NCBI GenBank assembly: GCA_030527765.1 | Contig: JAUNAE010000279.1 | Location: 1 to 5,078 of the forward strand | Reading direction: 5' to 3' | From: Eubacteriales bacterium | Lineage (GTDB): Bacteria; Bacillota_A; Clostridia; Lachnospirales; Lachnospiraceae | Length of the DNA stretch: 5,078 nt | Shown here: positions 4,926-5,078 of the stretch, one piece after another | Position numbering within the stretch: the first letter of the stretch is position 1 | Layout of the letters: the number at the start of each line of letters is the position of its first letter | The notes under the pieces: model-generated | The model's input: only the letters and a program-made list of their open reading frames with translations | What the model was told of the DNA's origin: nothing | Database searches by the model: none | Program-made: the position numbers and the translations under genes

Positions 4926-5078
4926 ATGAGCAACGATAATATGAAAGAACTGTTTCAGGAACTGATGGTAGAATCAGATATTGAGACGCCAAAGCGAAGG
5001 AAAGCTATCGTCAAACCTGAATTTAACGAAGTACCCTTTCGGGTGAATGAAGCACTGAATATTCTTCGTGGAAATATT
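4926..5078 (+). CDS. Probable CpsD/CapB-type tyrosine autokinase (BY-kinase), N-terminal fragment
   Basis: The first 51 codons of a gene cut by the window edge. A TGA in frame at 4920-4922 means the ATG at 4926 is the first possible start; the ribosome binding site is weak (a purine-rich run GAAGAG about 8 nt upstream). Residues 1-33 are a variable charged head with a basic patch (PKRRK, 22-26). Residues 37-51 (PFRVNEALNILRGNI) match the conserved entry of bacterial tyrosine kinases, where E-x2-R-x2-R followed by TNI is usual; here Asn replaces the first Arg. The Walker motifs and tyrosine cluster lie outside the window. The position directly after a kinase-free Wzz/CpsC adaptor strongly supports the call. 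The usual role is ATP-dependent autophosphorylation that drives capsule polymerisation and export, acting at the membrane through the adaptor. Other P-loop ATPases of the MinD-like group remain possible. Confidence 0.72.
   Translation, partial: MSNDNMKELFQELMVESDIETPKRRKAIVKPEFNEVPFRVNEALNILRGNI

Noticed and set aside
1..5078. Mobile element, CRISPR array, tRNA or rRNA, toxin-antitoxin or defence system
   Set aside because: No transposase, terminal repeats, regularly spaced repeats, RNA gene signatures or defence-type domains are visible on either strand.

Overview
The window looks like ordinary chromosome from a low-to-mid GC Gram-positive anaerobe, most likely a Clostridia member of the Lachnospiraceae type. 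Pointers are the AGGAGG-like ribosome binding sites, SigA-type TTGACA/TATAAT promoters, a U-tailed intrinsic terminator, a SleB-type wall hydrolase with a polybasic membrane anchor, and a capsule adaptor and tyrosine kinase split into two genes in the Firmicutes manner. This placement is inferred from style; no marker gene is present.

All supported genes lie on the + strand. Left (1-1149): the 3' end of an unrecognised gene, then 12 nt later a complete LysR-type regulator starting at TTG and probably co-transcribed with it. Centre-left (1150-2249): a regulatory gap with a perfect-consensus promoter and GTTACAA-type repeats, then a membrane-anchored SleB-like wall hydrolase closed by a strong terminator. 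Centre (2250-3939): an extended -10 promoter, a leader of about 150 nt with inverted repeats, and threonine synthase (thrC). Right (3985-5078): a Wzz/CpsC-type capsule chain-length adaptor, a 155-nt gap with its own candidate promoter and more GTTACA repeats, and the first 51 codons of a probable CpsD/CapB-type BY-kinase, cut by the window edge. The right end therefore looks like the start of an exopolysaccharide or capsule locus.

The hydrolase acts on peptidoglycan and the adaptor/kinase pair controls export and chain length of surface polysaccharide, so two of the transcription units concern the cell surface; thrC is core amino acid biosynthesis. I see no mobile element, CRISPR array, tRNA, rRNA or defence system. 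The parts most worth a second look are non-coding: the thrC leader, and the GTTACAA-type repeats present in both gaps that precede cell-surface genes. Several start codons were moved from the longest open frame to the position supported by a ribosome binding site.
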